A DNA stretch of 64,000 nt, taken from assembly GCA_021521415.1 (NCBI GenBank), contig JAIQDT010009204.1:18830-82829 (forward strand), given 5' to 3'. The notes beneath the pieces are model-generated. The model made no database searches and was not told the DNA's origin. It was given only the letters and a program-made list of their open reading frames with translations. This stretch comes from Bidens hawaiensis. Lineage: Eukaryota; Streptophyta; Magnoliopsida; Asterales; Asteraceae. Made by a program: the position numbers and the translations under genes. This document shows positions 47,501 through 57,900 of the stretch, piece by piece. Within the stretch, counting starts at the first letter, position 1, and the number at the start of each line of letters is the position of its first letter.

Positions 47501-48213
47501 ATAGAGGTTGTTATTTATTGGTGTGTATGCATATCTAATACAAGCACAAGAAACCACTATATAGGCTAATAGAGTTAATACAAGCATATTGAAACATGAG
47601 AGTTAAGAATGTGGATAGTCCCATAATAATAACATATTTAAACCATAATTATTATATAATAATAACATTATAAAGAATGTAGTTGACAACCTTTTGTTTT
47701 CTAAAGGATTGAAGAGTAATCTCACAAAAAGTAAAGCTTCAGAATGTTGTACTAAACGCTTTAAGAATTGATGGATACGTTGAAAAATTACTTTTATTTC
47801 CCTGTTATGAAATGTCGGAACTATAGATATAAATAATATAAATTACATAGATATATTTGAGTATTTTTACCATCTATATTAATAATTATTATCATTAAAA
47901 AAGCATTATCATATGAACTTAATATAATAATGTATTTAATAACTAATTGTGCATTATTATATGTACTTAATGTAGTTATTAAATTATAATTATGATTAGC
48001 TAAAAGATCATAAACATTTTGTATCTTCTAAGGATGGAAGAGTAATTTTACAAAATGTGAAGCTTAATCAACTTGTATCGAACGCTTTAAAGATGAATCG
48101 AGATATTGCCAAATTACTTTTCCTACCCAATTATGAATTGTCATTTTAGTCCTTGCCATGGAATTATGAAATTACTTCATTGCCCATCACTCTTCCTTTA
48201 TATATAATATAGA
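44529..48213 (-). mobile_element. Non-autonomous Helitron, 3,685 bp
   Basis: On the minus strand the element would begin TCTATATTATATATAAAGG at 48213 with a preceding A, and end ...ACTTTTGCTAG at 44529 with a following T: the TC...CTAG ends and A/T insertion site typical of Helitrons. About 9 bases before the CTAG lies a GC-rich hairpin (CCGTAGC / GCGCGG, with mismatches). No Rep/helicase frame is present. Inside, a roughly 125-bp block at about 47690-47815 recurs at about 48020-48150 with moderate divergence; the second copy lies next to the 5' end, so an earlier copy of the 5' end may be embedded. Helitrons leave no target duplication, so the ends rest on sequence features alone. Confidence 0.65.
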
Positions 48214-48480
48214 TAAGATACTTTGGTTTTAATTTTTAAATACAAACTGAACCAAAACCATTGAAAACTGAATTGGGTTTTCGGTTTCAGGATTTTCGAC
48301 ATGGTTGAAACCGAATTCACGTATACCCGATTATGATCGAGAATAGCCTCGATCGGTTTGGAGGCTAGAGTTCGTGTAACAGTTAATAAGATTCAACGTG
48401 TGTATAACGAAATGCAAAGTGAGGTTGGTGACTCACAGTTGATCAGGTTTAGTGTCTCAGATGTACCCTAGGTAGGGTAG
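48214..48480. other. Intergenic, nothing recognised
   Basis: A/T-rich sequence with TTCGGTTTCAGGATTTTCG-like words; no gene or element ends seen. Confidence 0.4.
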
Positions 48481-48775
48481 TAAACGAACCGAACGAACAC
48501 GAACAAGGCCTTGTTCTTGTTCGTTCGTTTGTTCGTGTTCGTTCGTTAAGGAAATAATGTGTTCATGAATGATTCACGAATACTTACCGAACGAGATTTT
48601 ATGTTCGTGTTCGTTCATTAAGGAAATTAATGTGATCACGAACGGTTCACGAACACAAATAAAAGTGGTAGAGCCTAGAGATTAAGACTGATGTATTCAT
48701 TAATGTGAATAATGAAAGCATGTAAACAAATTGAACGAACACGAACAAGGGCATGTCCGTGTTCGTTCATTAATG
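48481..48775. repeat. Inverted GAACGAACACG / CGTGTTCGTTC repeat cluster
   Basis: At about 48488-48525 a nearly perfect palindrome is centred on AACAAGGCCTTGTT, with CGAACGAACA and TGTTCGTTCG arms. At about 48733-48766 the 11-bp arms GAACGAACACG and CGTGTTCGTTC enclose a 14-nt loop. Between them are further GTTCACGAAC words. This is an interspersed repeat of unknown class. Confidence 0.65.
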
Positions 48776-49570
48776 TAGGGATAATATTCTATATTAGTAT
48801 TAGGATTATGTATGTTTTTCTATTTGCTAATAGTCGATGTAATACGTACCTCAGTACGTTTATTTTGTATATATGTTACGTAAACTTGGAGAAATGGGGA
48901 CCATATAAAAGGTCACTTTACCTCATTTCTCCAACAACTCTCAACTCCTCCAAACTCTCTTTGAAATAAACACTCCTTTGGAAATAAGGAGAAACTCTCT
49001 CTCTCCACCAAACACCTCCACTTTCTATCTTTCTTTCTTTTGTATAAACAAACTAAGATTCGAGATCCGAGTATTGTTAGTGATTTCCGCTAAGTAACAA
49101 CACAGATTGATCCGAGTAAAGTTGTTAGATCCATCTAAAGAGGACATACAAGTGGATCTTTTTGTATATAAACTTGTAAATACTTTTTAAATATGTTACA
49201 ATTTTAGAGGGAGAAAATGAGTTAAGTATAACTCACCAAAAAGATTTTTAGTTACTTAAAAAAAACTAAAATGAGTCATTTGACACGTCAAAATGATTTT
49301 ATATCGTCTTGAAGAAAAACAGAAAAAGTTTCAAAAAAATATATTCTCTCGTTTAGAGGGAGCTCCTGTTTAGAGGGAGTCTAATAATTAAATATCATAA
49401 AATTTTGAGAAACTGATTCGACCTTTGGAAAATGATAAGAAATTATCTCTAATGATCCTAGCACATGAAAAGAGTATATCAAAGGCCAACAAGATCATTG
49501 CTTGATGTGTAGATAGGCTTGACAAATGAGTAAGTATCATAGTGATATAAACTTAAATCTCTGCCTATGC
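48776..49570 (+). repeat. Probable old copia LTR and flanking remnant
   Basis: A TATA box (ATATAAAAGG) at 48903-48912 is followed by a leader rich in CTC and CCTCCA (AACTCTCAACTCCTCC...), like copia LTR R/U5 regions. The block at 49327-49417 with TTAGAGGGAGCTCCTGTTTA recurs at 63605-63692 on the other side of the young copia insertion. The young element thus appears to have inserted into an older, already repeated copia remnant. Exact LTR borders are not resolved. Confidence 0.45.
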
Positions 49571-49575
49571 TAGTG

Positions 49576-50003
49576 TGTAGGTTCCTGGACGGATCGTACA
49601 CGGGATGTCTCTAACAACGCAGGTGCGGAATCCCTGCGTAGGTAGATACGAGTGTAGAGTATGTAGAGATCGAACACACAAGCAATAAACCAACCACGTT
49701 ATATTGATAACAAACACGTGACCCGAGGTCACCGTTACAGACTATGACACGTAACTCGGTTACTGAAAACTGAAACGAAAACCCTAAACGAACAACCCAA
49801 ACTGTTTCGTCTGAAACAGTATATAAACACGACAACTTCGCCACAGGCGAAGTTGTCAATAACTTCGCTGATTCAACAAGTTCGCCATAGCGAACTTGTT
49901 GACAACTTCGCGCATTACAAAACAAACATAAACAAAACATAATTACATTACAGACTCGATTACAAATGCTAGACTATGAACTACTGACATACATGTACCA
50001 ACA
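49576..50003 (-). repeat. LTR A (3' LTR), 428 bp
   Basis: On the minus strand it starts TGTTGGTACATG and ends AGGAACCTACA. TATA-like sequence (GTTTATATAC on the minus strand) lies at 49828-49819. Directly upstream are two hairpins: a perfect 12-bp stem, 3-nt loop at 49831-49857 (arms GACAACTTCGCC / GGCGAAGTTGTC) and a perfect 12-bp stem, 4-nt loop at 49874-49901 (arms CAACAAGTTCGC / GCGAACTTGTTG). The next base outside is the target duplication TAGTG. Confidence 0.95.
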
Positions 50004-50014
50004 GACTCCCCCTT
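50004..50014 (-). other. Polypurine tract
   Basis: The minus strand reads AAGGGGGAGTC next to the LTR, the usual primer site for plus-strand synthesis. In the partial copy the equivalent site (61931-61940) has one G fewer. Confidence 0.85.
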
Positions 50015-50067
50015 GGCAGTAGCTTCATATCTTGATCTTCAAATCTTGAGTCTTGTAATCTTTACCT

Positions 50068-52851
50068 CTACGCGTGCGCCCCTTCTCTCACACATACCGA
50101 CACTACCCTTTGATATTTCCTAGCTTGATCCTTCCAAGCAGGAATGTAGAAGATCTTCTTCTCGTTGAGCACTTTCAAATCATCCTTCGATAGATTAACA
50201 AGATGCATCGGGTCGTACACCCGAAGTACTTCTTGTTCATCCTCATCTTCCATTACCGCCTCAGCTGTCTCACAATCCACGTACCACCATTTTAAATCTT
50301 TTAGGACGTTCTTGGGCATAACTTTCATCGGTACTTCTTTCAAATGACGGACTGGTTTATACTTCATTACCATCCAAGGTTTGCCGTCAGCCCTCATTCC
50401 ACGATCTTTGTCTTCTATCAACTTTCCTTTTTGAGGCTTTAGGAGTTCAAACTTTTTATCTTTAATGGCTTCTTTCCAGACGATCTTCCCAATGATTCTT
50501 GCCATATCATCATTACTTCTATTGATCAGCCCCAATCTCGCTAAATCTCTCACCTCACATTCTGGTAAGGAATTCAGAGATCTCAACAATCTCTTAAAGT
50601 ACTGAATGCCGTCGTACCGTTTGATCACAAATAGTTTCAGCTCTTTGTCGTACAACCAGCATATGATTCCTTTCTTTGACTCTGCATAGCCCTTTATATT
50701 ATAAGTCTTTCTGAACATCGTTGGCACTGCAGGCTTCTTGGTTTTAACAAACCACTGAGCACAGCCTTCTTTCCAGTTCGGCTGCTCCTCCCATACTGTA
50801 TCTTCTATCACACTCTCATCCCCCAATTCTGATCTCTCAACAGCTGGAATCTCATGTTCCACTGACTCATCTACAATCTCACCTTCTTCTAATACATCTT
50901 CCACATTAATCTGTTCTCCAATCCTCTCAATCTCATCCATAGGCAACACGTCATCATCATCCATCAACTCATCGTCCTCCTCCTCATCCAACTCCTTCAA
51001 CGCATCAATAACGTCTTCAACATCAGCGTCGTCATCCACAACTACAACATCATCACCATCTGCATTTGTAGACTCCCCCTCAGTTGTGGAGGCTCCAAGA
51101 GCCTGAGAGGTTCTTGGCAGCTCATCACCTGCACCTGAAGGTGCATTGGGATCATCGTCATGATCTTCTCGTCTTTTCGTTCTCAACTCATCGCCCCTAC
51201 ACGTCTTCTCCCCCTGAGATGCCAAGTAATCCTTGAAGGCATCTATTATTCGTCTATGTTCTACCAGGAGGGCAGCTTGTAGTCGATTGGATTCCACTAG
51301 GCGATCAATAGTATTTGACTGTTCAGCAACAATCCGCTCTAGCGAAAGAATCCTCTCGGTATCTGAAGTAGGCAATGGAGTTGGTGGAACATCAGCAGAA
51401 GTGACCGCAGGTGGTACACTTGGTAACCCTGCAGTAGAGGTGATTGTCGACTCCACAAACCGTGCAACTACCACCGGTGGATTAAGCGGTTGAGGTGGTA
51501 GGGACACAATTGTTGGTGCCGACGTCTCGATCGCTGAAACCTGTGCAGTAGTAGGAATAAGAGACATACCAGATAAGGCAGGTGGAGCAAAACGTACTAG
51601 TCTTGAAGATTCTCCAGCTCCCGAACCTATCCCTCTCTGTTCTCTTCTTGAGCGTCTTAGCACAATCTGTACTGCCTCCTCTTCATCCACTTCATCCTCA
51701 TCCTCCCCCACAGTTCTCGGCCTCTTTCCCGTAGTCCGTTCACGAGACACCATAAGTCTTCTTGCCTCAGCAAACGTCTCGTCTAGATCAGAGTCAGCTA
51801 CCGAAGTAGCTGCTCTGGTAACATCCATAAACTGAGGACCCGAGACATCCATATCAAACAAACCATGTCCACTAAAAGCAGCATCTAGATCAACGTTTTC
51901 AGCATTGGACACAGCCTGAGATATAGTAGCTGGCACAGCAGCAGAAGATACAACAGGCGCAGCTGATACAGCATGAGGTGCTGCCGCCTGATGTGGTTGC
52001 GGATCCCTGAACTCGTCCCCTCCTGCAGGAACATACTCCGGGTTAATGAGATACCCGAAAAGTGGAGTATGCCTGGGACGCCGCTCAGGGTTGCTTCGAG
52101 TGCTCGACGTTCTGCACTGAGCAAAGATACGTTTTGTTACGCACTCAACGTATCTGATAGGGCGTCTTTGCGGTACAGACGGAGCGACATGATTGATAAT
52201 CATTTGTAGGAACCGAGGATACATAATAAAACGCTCGCGCGCCGTCGCCCGTCTCTGACGATCAATCTCGTAAAAGATTAGCTGACTAAACGAATATCTG
52301 CGGTTGTAAGTCAGCGCAATCATAGCCGATTGCATCGTCGCACCCATCCCATCTGTTCCTGCCTTTCTGCCGGACATGCATACTATCAACACATGCATCA
52401 AAAAGCGCCATTGATCCAGCAGAAAGCCTTTCCTCCTCTGCGAGTCCCCCAGCGGACCCGAATAACCCATCCTTAAGTAAGCTCCGTCACGGAAAGGAGC
52501 TACGAATTCCGTTGGGTCGTCTCTCGTTTCATCACCGAACTGCAGAGCCAACCGTATGTCTTCCGAGGAAAACTGTATGTCTTGACCATTGACAGTTGCT
52601 CGCATCACTGGAGGCTCAGGTCTGCAATCATAATACACCGTCTGCCAGAAATCTTGAATGTTGGGCAGAGATATGGGTAGTGTATTAGTGATCGCGTGAA
52701 AAACTCGTGATCGTTGGAGAAATGTGATAATCTCCCTATAGTCTTCAACGCCTCGTGCGTCTGGATCCAAAGTGATGTATTGGTTATGGGCTGGGAAGAA
52801 TTGTCGTTGCTCATCACCATCATCACCTCCAGTACCTCCAACAGCAGCCAT
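50068..52851 (-). CDS. Third (env-position) ORF of the SIRE-like element
   Basis: About 927 codons from the ATG at 52851, which sits 2 bases after a strong splice acceptor (TTTTGTGCAG); the frame is open five codons further upstream, but those would lie in the predicted intron. The N-terminal third (DFWQTVYYDCRPEPPVMRAT, FLLDQWRFLMHVLIVCMSGR, MYPRFLQMIINHVAPSVPQR) is a globular domain found, as I recall, in many composite-family retrotransposon proteins. The middle is low-complexity and acidic with a coiled coil (TERILSLERIVAEQSNTIDR). The C-terminal part from about 695 (WKEGCAQWFVKTKKPAVPTM, YNIKGYAESKKGIICWLYDK) is a second folded domain. It occupies the env position of SIRE elements, but I see no signal peptide or transmembrane segment, so calling it an envelope is not supported. 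Its function is unknown. Confidence 0.85.
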   Translation of the reverse strand: MAAVGGTGGDDGDEQRQFFPAHNQYITLDPDARGVEDYREIITFLQRSRVFHAITNTLPISLPNIQDFWQTVYYDCRPEPPVMRATVNGQDIQFSSEDIRLALQFGDETRDDPTEFVAPFRDGAYLRMGYSGPLGDSQRRKGFLLDQWRFLMHVLIVCMSGRKAGTDGMGATMQSAMIALTYNRRYSFSQLIFYEIDRQRRATARERFIMYPRFLQMIINHVAPSVPQRRPIRYVECVTKRIFAQCRTSSTRSNPERRPRHTPLFGYLINPEYVPAGGDEFRDPQPHQAAAPHAVSAAPVVSSAAVPATISQAVSNAENVDLDAAFSGHGLFDMDVSGPQFMDVTRAATSVADSDLDETFAEARRLMVSRERTTGKRPRTVGEDEDEVDEEEAVQIVLRRSRREQRGIGSGAGESSRLVRFAPPALSGMSLIPTTAQVSAIETSAPTIVSLPPQPLNPPVVVARFVESTITSTAGLPSVPPAVTSADVPPTPLPTSDTERILSLERIVAEQSNTIDRLVESNRLQAALLVEHRRIIDAFKDYLASQGEKTCRGDELRTKRREDHDDDPNAPSGAGDELPRTSQALGASTTEGESTNADGDDVVVVDDDADVEDVIDALKELDEEEDDELMDDDDVLPMDEIERIGEQINVEDVLEEGEIVDESVEHEIPAVERSELGDESVIEDTVWEEQPNWKEGCAQWFVKTKKPAVPTMFRKTYNIKGYAESKKGIICWLYDKELKLFVIKRYDGIQYFKRLLRSLNSLPECEVRDLARLGLINRSNDDMARIIGKIVWKEAIKDKKFELLKPQKGKLIEDKDRGMRADGKPWMVMKYKPVRHLKEVPMKVMPKNVLKDLKWWYVDCETAEAVMEDEDEQEVLRVYDPMHLVNLSKDDLKVLNEKKIFYIPAWKDQARKYQRVVSVCVREGAHA

Positions 52852-54938
52852 GTCTGCACAAAACAAATCAAGTTAGAGACCATATAATCATCTCACAAGT
52901 TCGCTGTGAACCATATGCGAAGTTGTGATGTACAGGCGAATTTAAAGTTGAGGCGAAGTTGGGAACAACTTCGCTTCATCTGTAAGTTCGTCTATAAACT
53001 TATAAAAAATTTGAAATAGGCGAAGTTGTGTTCAAGGCGAAGTTATGGATAACTTCGCCATAGGCGAAATTAAGCTTAAGCGAAGTTGTGGATAACTTCG
53101 CTGAAGGCGAACTTAAGCTACTGGCGAAGTTGAGAATAACTTCGCGTAAACCTTAACTTCGCCTGAATCTGAAACGGCGACTGTTCAGATTCAAACAAGG
53201 TTTATCCGATGTTTCGGACCGATTTAACGATCTAACAATGAAGTCCAACATATTTCAATGGTGTTAGGACGAAAAGGTCGTCCATGAACACGTAACGTGA
53301 GGTCGGAAAACTTGGTTTCTAAGGTTCGACGACCCGAGGTCTCGAACCGGGTAAAACTATAACGAGAAAGATAGGATGTTATTGACTACACATACCACTA
53401 GTATAGTAGAAACAAGGAACACAAGATCGAAATCGAAAGTGAATAACAAGATCCGGATGTATTGGTTTTGAGAACAAGTTCGCCGGTAATTCGAAAAAAG
53501 TGATACAGTAACTGTTTACAATCCCTTATATAGGGCAGAGTTGGTTCAGGCGAAGTTACGCTTAACTTCGCCAAGGCGAAGTTAAGCACAACTTCGCCGA
53601 ATTCAACAACTTCGCCCGTAATTTTCAAAATCAGCCCTTTAAGTTTGAATAATCCTGAATTTAACCTTAGAAATTACCAAAAAGAGTTAAACAAATATGA
53701 TCAAGATCTAGTAACCAACAATAAAATGATATAACTACAAAAAACAAAACAAAAAAAATCTTAGAAAAATTTTAACGAAATAAGGGATCAAATTTCAGTC
53801 TAGTCAGGGACCACTACGTTTTAGAAAAGATCCTAACAGGAATCATACTAACGATGTGACTGTCACTTAGATCCGTGTTTGGCTGTATTATGACATAGAG
53901 ACACAGGTTGTAAGCATGTAAATAACGTAAATGGTTTTCATCGTTTCTGTGATACGGATTAAGGTTCAGTTAAGCTCAAAAGTTTAAGATGGCAACATCT
54001 CAGAGATAATGATGTCTTCTATCTATTCTCAAAGCGTATTTGGCTATACCCAAGTCACCCCGAATTGACTTCGACCCATAATGTCTGATTAACTTGTATA
54101 TACTCGTTGACTGCTTCCCGTTCTTTTCTTACTCCAGACATGAGAAGTCTTGATTGTTACTATGTCTCATAAGTACTAAAGATATACACACATTTTTTTT
54201 TTTTTTTTTTTTTTTTAATAAGCAATCATTCTTATTGACTTCGGAGTATTAAACTACTGCAAGTCCCGAATCTGGATCACTGTAGTGTCTTGAAATGCTT
54301 TCTTCACGGGAATCAGATCACTCACGGGCTCGTGTATGACTGGGTAGTCGCTTTTCTGCTTATCATTCGGAAAGATATGTGTGAAGACATTCAAAACTCT
54401 TAAGGAGTTTCCACGTAAATTCGAGTAGTTTAAGTTAGTATCACATACACTTTTACGCACCATAAAAATTACCACGACATACAATGACTGTTCTAAAGCC
54501 TTTTAAGCCTAATAACTTCACTAGTTAAGCACACACGATCAGTATATATATCATTTTCCAAGGTTGGATCAATTTTCTGTTAAACACAGCATAGAACTTC
54601 ATACGAAGTAACAGACTTGAAAATTAATTTCATTTCCCTTAAAAAAAAACTTTAAATTCAATCGCCCCAATCACGTCAAAGTCGTCAGGTAAACGGCTAT
54701 CCTGAAGATCCAATGGATCAACTGGACCGACCACATACTGGTATGTGTCCTTCTTACTAAGTATGACCGACTAATTTTCAGCAACTGAAAGAACACACGT
54801 CATAGCTGCCCCGGTTACTTTCAGTCTTCCAGTTAATGGCTATCCTCATTCTCTACGTTGAAACGAGGACCAAAACATATCCTAGGATATGTCCATCAAA
54901 CTGAGGTAATCGACTAATTTTAAGCAGAAATGACCCAT

Positions 54939-54980
<42 letters not shown>

Positions 54981-54989
54981 AAGACATGG
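52852..54989 (-). promoter_or_regulatory. Spacer between pol and third ORF with internal promoter, leader intron and palindromes
   Basis: In minus-strand order: pol stop, a run of 35 A (54974-54940), non-coding sequence, a run of 24 A (54216-54193), more non-coding sequence, a palindrome cluster at about 53610-53549 (one hairpin with 10-bp arms GGCGAAGTTA / TAACTTCGCC at 53549-53572), a good TATA box (CCTATATAAGG, 53534-53524), a short leader, a donor (TAGTG|GTATGTG at 53396/53395), a second palindrome cluster (about 53170-52897) inside the predicted 542-bp intron, an acceptor at 52855-52854, and the ATG at 52851. This predicts a separate transcript for the third ORF. The prediction rests on sequence signals only. 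Confidence 0.65.
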
Positions 54990-57900
54990 TTACTCGGGAT
55001 TGATCATCCCGTTTAGCTCAATTAGGTTTTGAAATCTGGATTTATCAAACGCTTTTGTAAACAAGTCAGCAAAATTTTCAAGTGTATCAACTTTTTCGAT
55101 CTTGATCAGTTTCTTCTCAGCACAATCCCGTATGAAGTGATGACGAATGTCAATATGCTTAGTTTTACTGTGCTTCACGGGATTGTTAATTACTGAGATG
55201 GCGGCAGTGTTATCAATTAAAATAGGAGTAAGTAAGAAATTCAGACCATAGTCGCGCAATTGTTGCTGAATCCACAAAACCTGAGAGCAGCAGTTGGATG
55301 CTGCCATGTATTCAGCTTCGCATGTTGAAATTGCAACTGATGTCTGTTTCTTGCACTGCCAGGAAACTAATCTTCCTCCAAGAAACTGACAGCCTCCTGT
55401 TGTTGACTTCCGACTCTGATTACAGCCACCATAATCAGAATCTGTATACGCCACCAGTTCAACGTCTCCTCCCTTTGGGTACCACAACCCTAGTTTCGGC
55501 TTGCCCTTAAGATACCGCAAAATCCTCTTCACACCTTTCATGTGAGATTCCTTTGGGTTTGCCTGAAAACGAGCACAAAGACAAACAGAAAACATTATAT
55601 CGGGCCTAGAAGCAATTAAATACATTAATGAACCTATTATCGCCCGATACAGAGTAGGGTCCACATCTGCGTCACCATCTGATTCAGCGCCCAACTTGTG
55701 ATTGACGCAGATTGGGGTGTCATATGGAGAACTGTCCTCCATCTTGAATCTCTTCAGCACATCATGAACATACTTTGTTTGATGAATGAACATCCCATCC
55801 TTCTTCTGATCAACCTGCAATCCTAGAAAGAAGGTTAGTTCACCCATAGCACTCATCTCGAATCGTTTCTTCATGACAGCCTCAAAATCCTGACACATGG
55901 ATACTCTTGATGCAGCAAAAATGATATCATCCACGTAGACTTGAACCAGTAAGAAGTCACATCCTTCTCTCTTCACAAACAGCGTACTGTCAATCAATCC
56001 CCTTTCAAAACCATTTTCCAGCAAGTAGTCCGATAACGTTGAATACCAGGCACGAGGTGCCTGATGTAACCCATATAACGCCTTGCTCAACCTGTATACG
56101 TGATCCGGAAAGTCTGGGTCAGGAAAACCCGGAGGTTGCTCAACAAACACAACCTCATCAACTTTCCCGTTAAGAAACGCGCTCTTCACATCCAACTGAA
56201 ACACCTTCATCTTTTTAGATGCAGCAAACGCCAAAAACAATCGAATCGCTTCTAACCGGGCAACAGGAGCGAAAACCTCATTGTAGTCAATACCCTCTTG
56301 TTGATTAAAACCTTTAACAACCAGCCTCGCCTTATTTCTTACGATAATCCCCTTTTCATCCCTCTTACACTTGAACACCCATTTCGTGCCTATAGCATGC
56401 ACATTTCTTGGTTTTTCAACCAAGGTCCAAACTTCCATTTTCTCGAACTGAGCCAATTCTTCTTGCATGGCTTCGACCCACGAGCTGTCCTTTAAAGCCA
56501 TTTGATAATTCTTTGGTTCAATTTGGCTTATAAAGCAGGAGTACAAACATTCATTCATTATACCCGTTTCTTTTATGCTTGTATAAACACAGGTGTGCTC
56601 ATTCAAGCTACTTCTGGTTTGTACACCAGAGGACACATCACCTATAACATTCTCCAATGGGTGATCTTTGTGAATTCTCGTGGTCGGAACAGCACCGACA
56701 TGCAAATTGTCTTCCAAGTTTGAAGAGATCTCATCTATGGTAGTTTCAGGCTGAGAGTGAAAAGGATTAATAAACTCATCTTCAGTTGAGGCCGCAGGAG
56801 TATCGATAGGATTTGATGTGGAAGGCTGAGATTTTTCTGTCATCTGATGTTGCACTACCTCCTCTTCCTCATCAAAAATCATCTTCGTCACTGCTCTTTC
56901 GTCTTCTTCAGAAATTTCCAAAGTAGGTACGTTAAACGACTTAAAAAGTTTAACATAGTCAAACAGCTCAGCAGGTCCATTGCTTGGTTTTGGCGGTTGG
57001 TAACTAGTAATGTCAGTGTTACAAACCACCTCCACCTTGCAAGTTGTCGTATTGAAGACCCGTCTGTTGGGAGTCCCAACAACATAACCGACTAGGATTC
57101 CCTCATCGGCTACTTCACCAAATTTCGAGTTAGTCTTCAAAATCGAACAAGGAGACCCAAAAGGTTCAAGACCGCACAAGTTGGGCTTCCTTCCGTGCAT
57201 AAGCTCGTAACAAGTTTTTCCAAGTCTCTTAACGGTTAACACCCGATTCAGAACATAGCAGGCTGTAGCAACTGCTTCAGCCCAGAACATCACAGGAAGC
57301 TTTGAGTCTGCCAGCATAGTTCTGGCTCCTTCAATCAACGTTCGGTTCTTCCTTTCAGCTACTCCGTTCTGTTGTGGAGTATACGGAGCGCTGTATTGAT
57401 GCTCAATACCCTTCTGAAGACAAAAGATTTCCATCTCAAAGTTCTTGAACTCTGTCCCATTGTCGCTTCTGATGAATTTAACTGATTTACTCATGACTTT
57501 CTCGACTTTTGTAATTAGATTCTTCACCATCTGAGTCGTCTCGTCTTTCGTTTTCAGAAAATATACCCACGAGTATCGTGAGTAGTCATCAGTTATCACC
57601 AAGCAGTAAGAAGTACCACCTAGACTTTGTACATTCACCGGACCAAAGAGATCCATATGAAGTAGTTCTAGAGTACCAGCAATTGAGTTGATCGTCTTGG
57701 TGAGATGGCTTTTCTTGTGTTGTTTTCCCTTCTTGCACGCTATGCATTTATCTTCAAAGTTAAAACTCTTTAAGGGAACGCCCATCACAAGCCCATTTTT
57801 GACAATGAAGTTCATCTTACGAAGATGAATATGTCCCATTCTCCTGTGCCATAATTCTGATTCAGATTCGCTTGCCTTTGTCATTAAACAGGATTCTCCG

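Noticed and set aside
49611..49940. 109-codon frame in LTR A, repeated in LTR B and part of LTR C
   Set aside because: It is identical because the LTRs are identical; it spans promoter and hairpin sequence and shows no protein character.
50068..52851. Calling the third ORF of the copia element an envelope gene
   Set aside because: No signal peptide, transmembrane segment or fusion-peptide-like region is visible; only the position matches env of SIRE elements.
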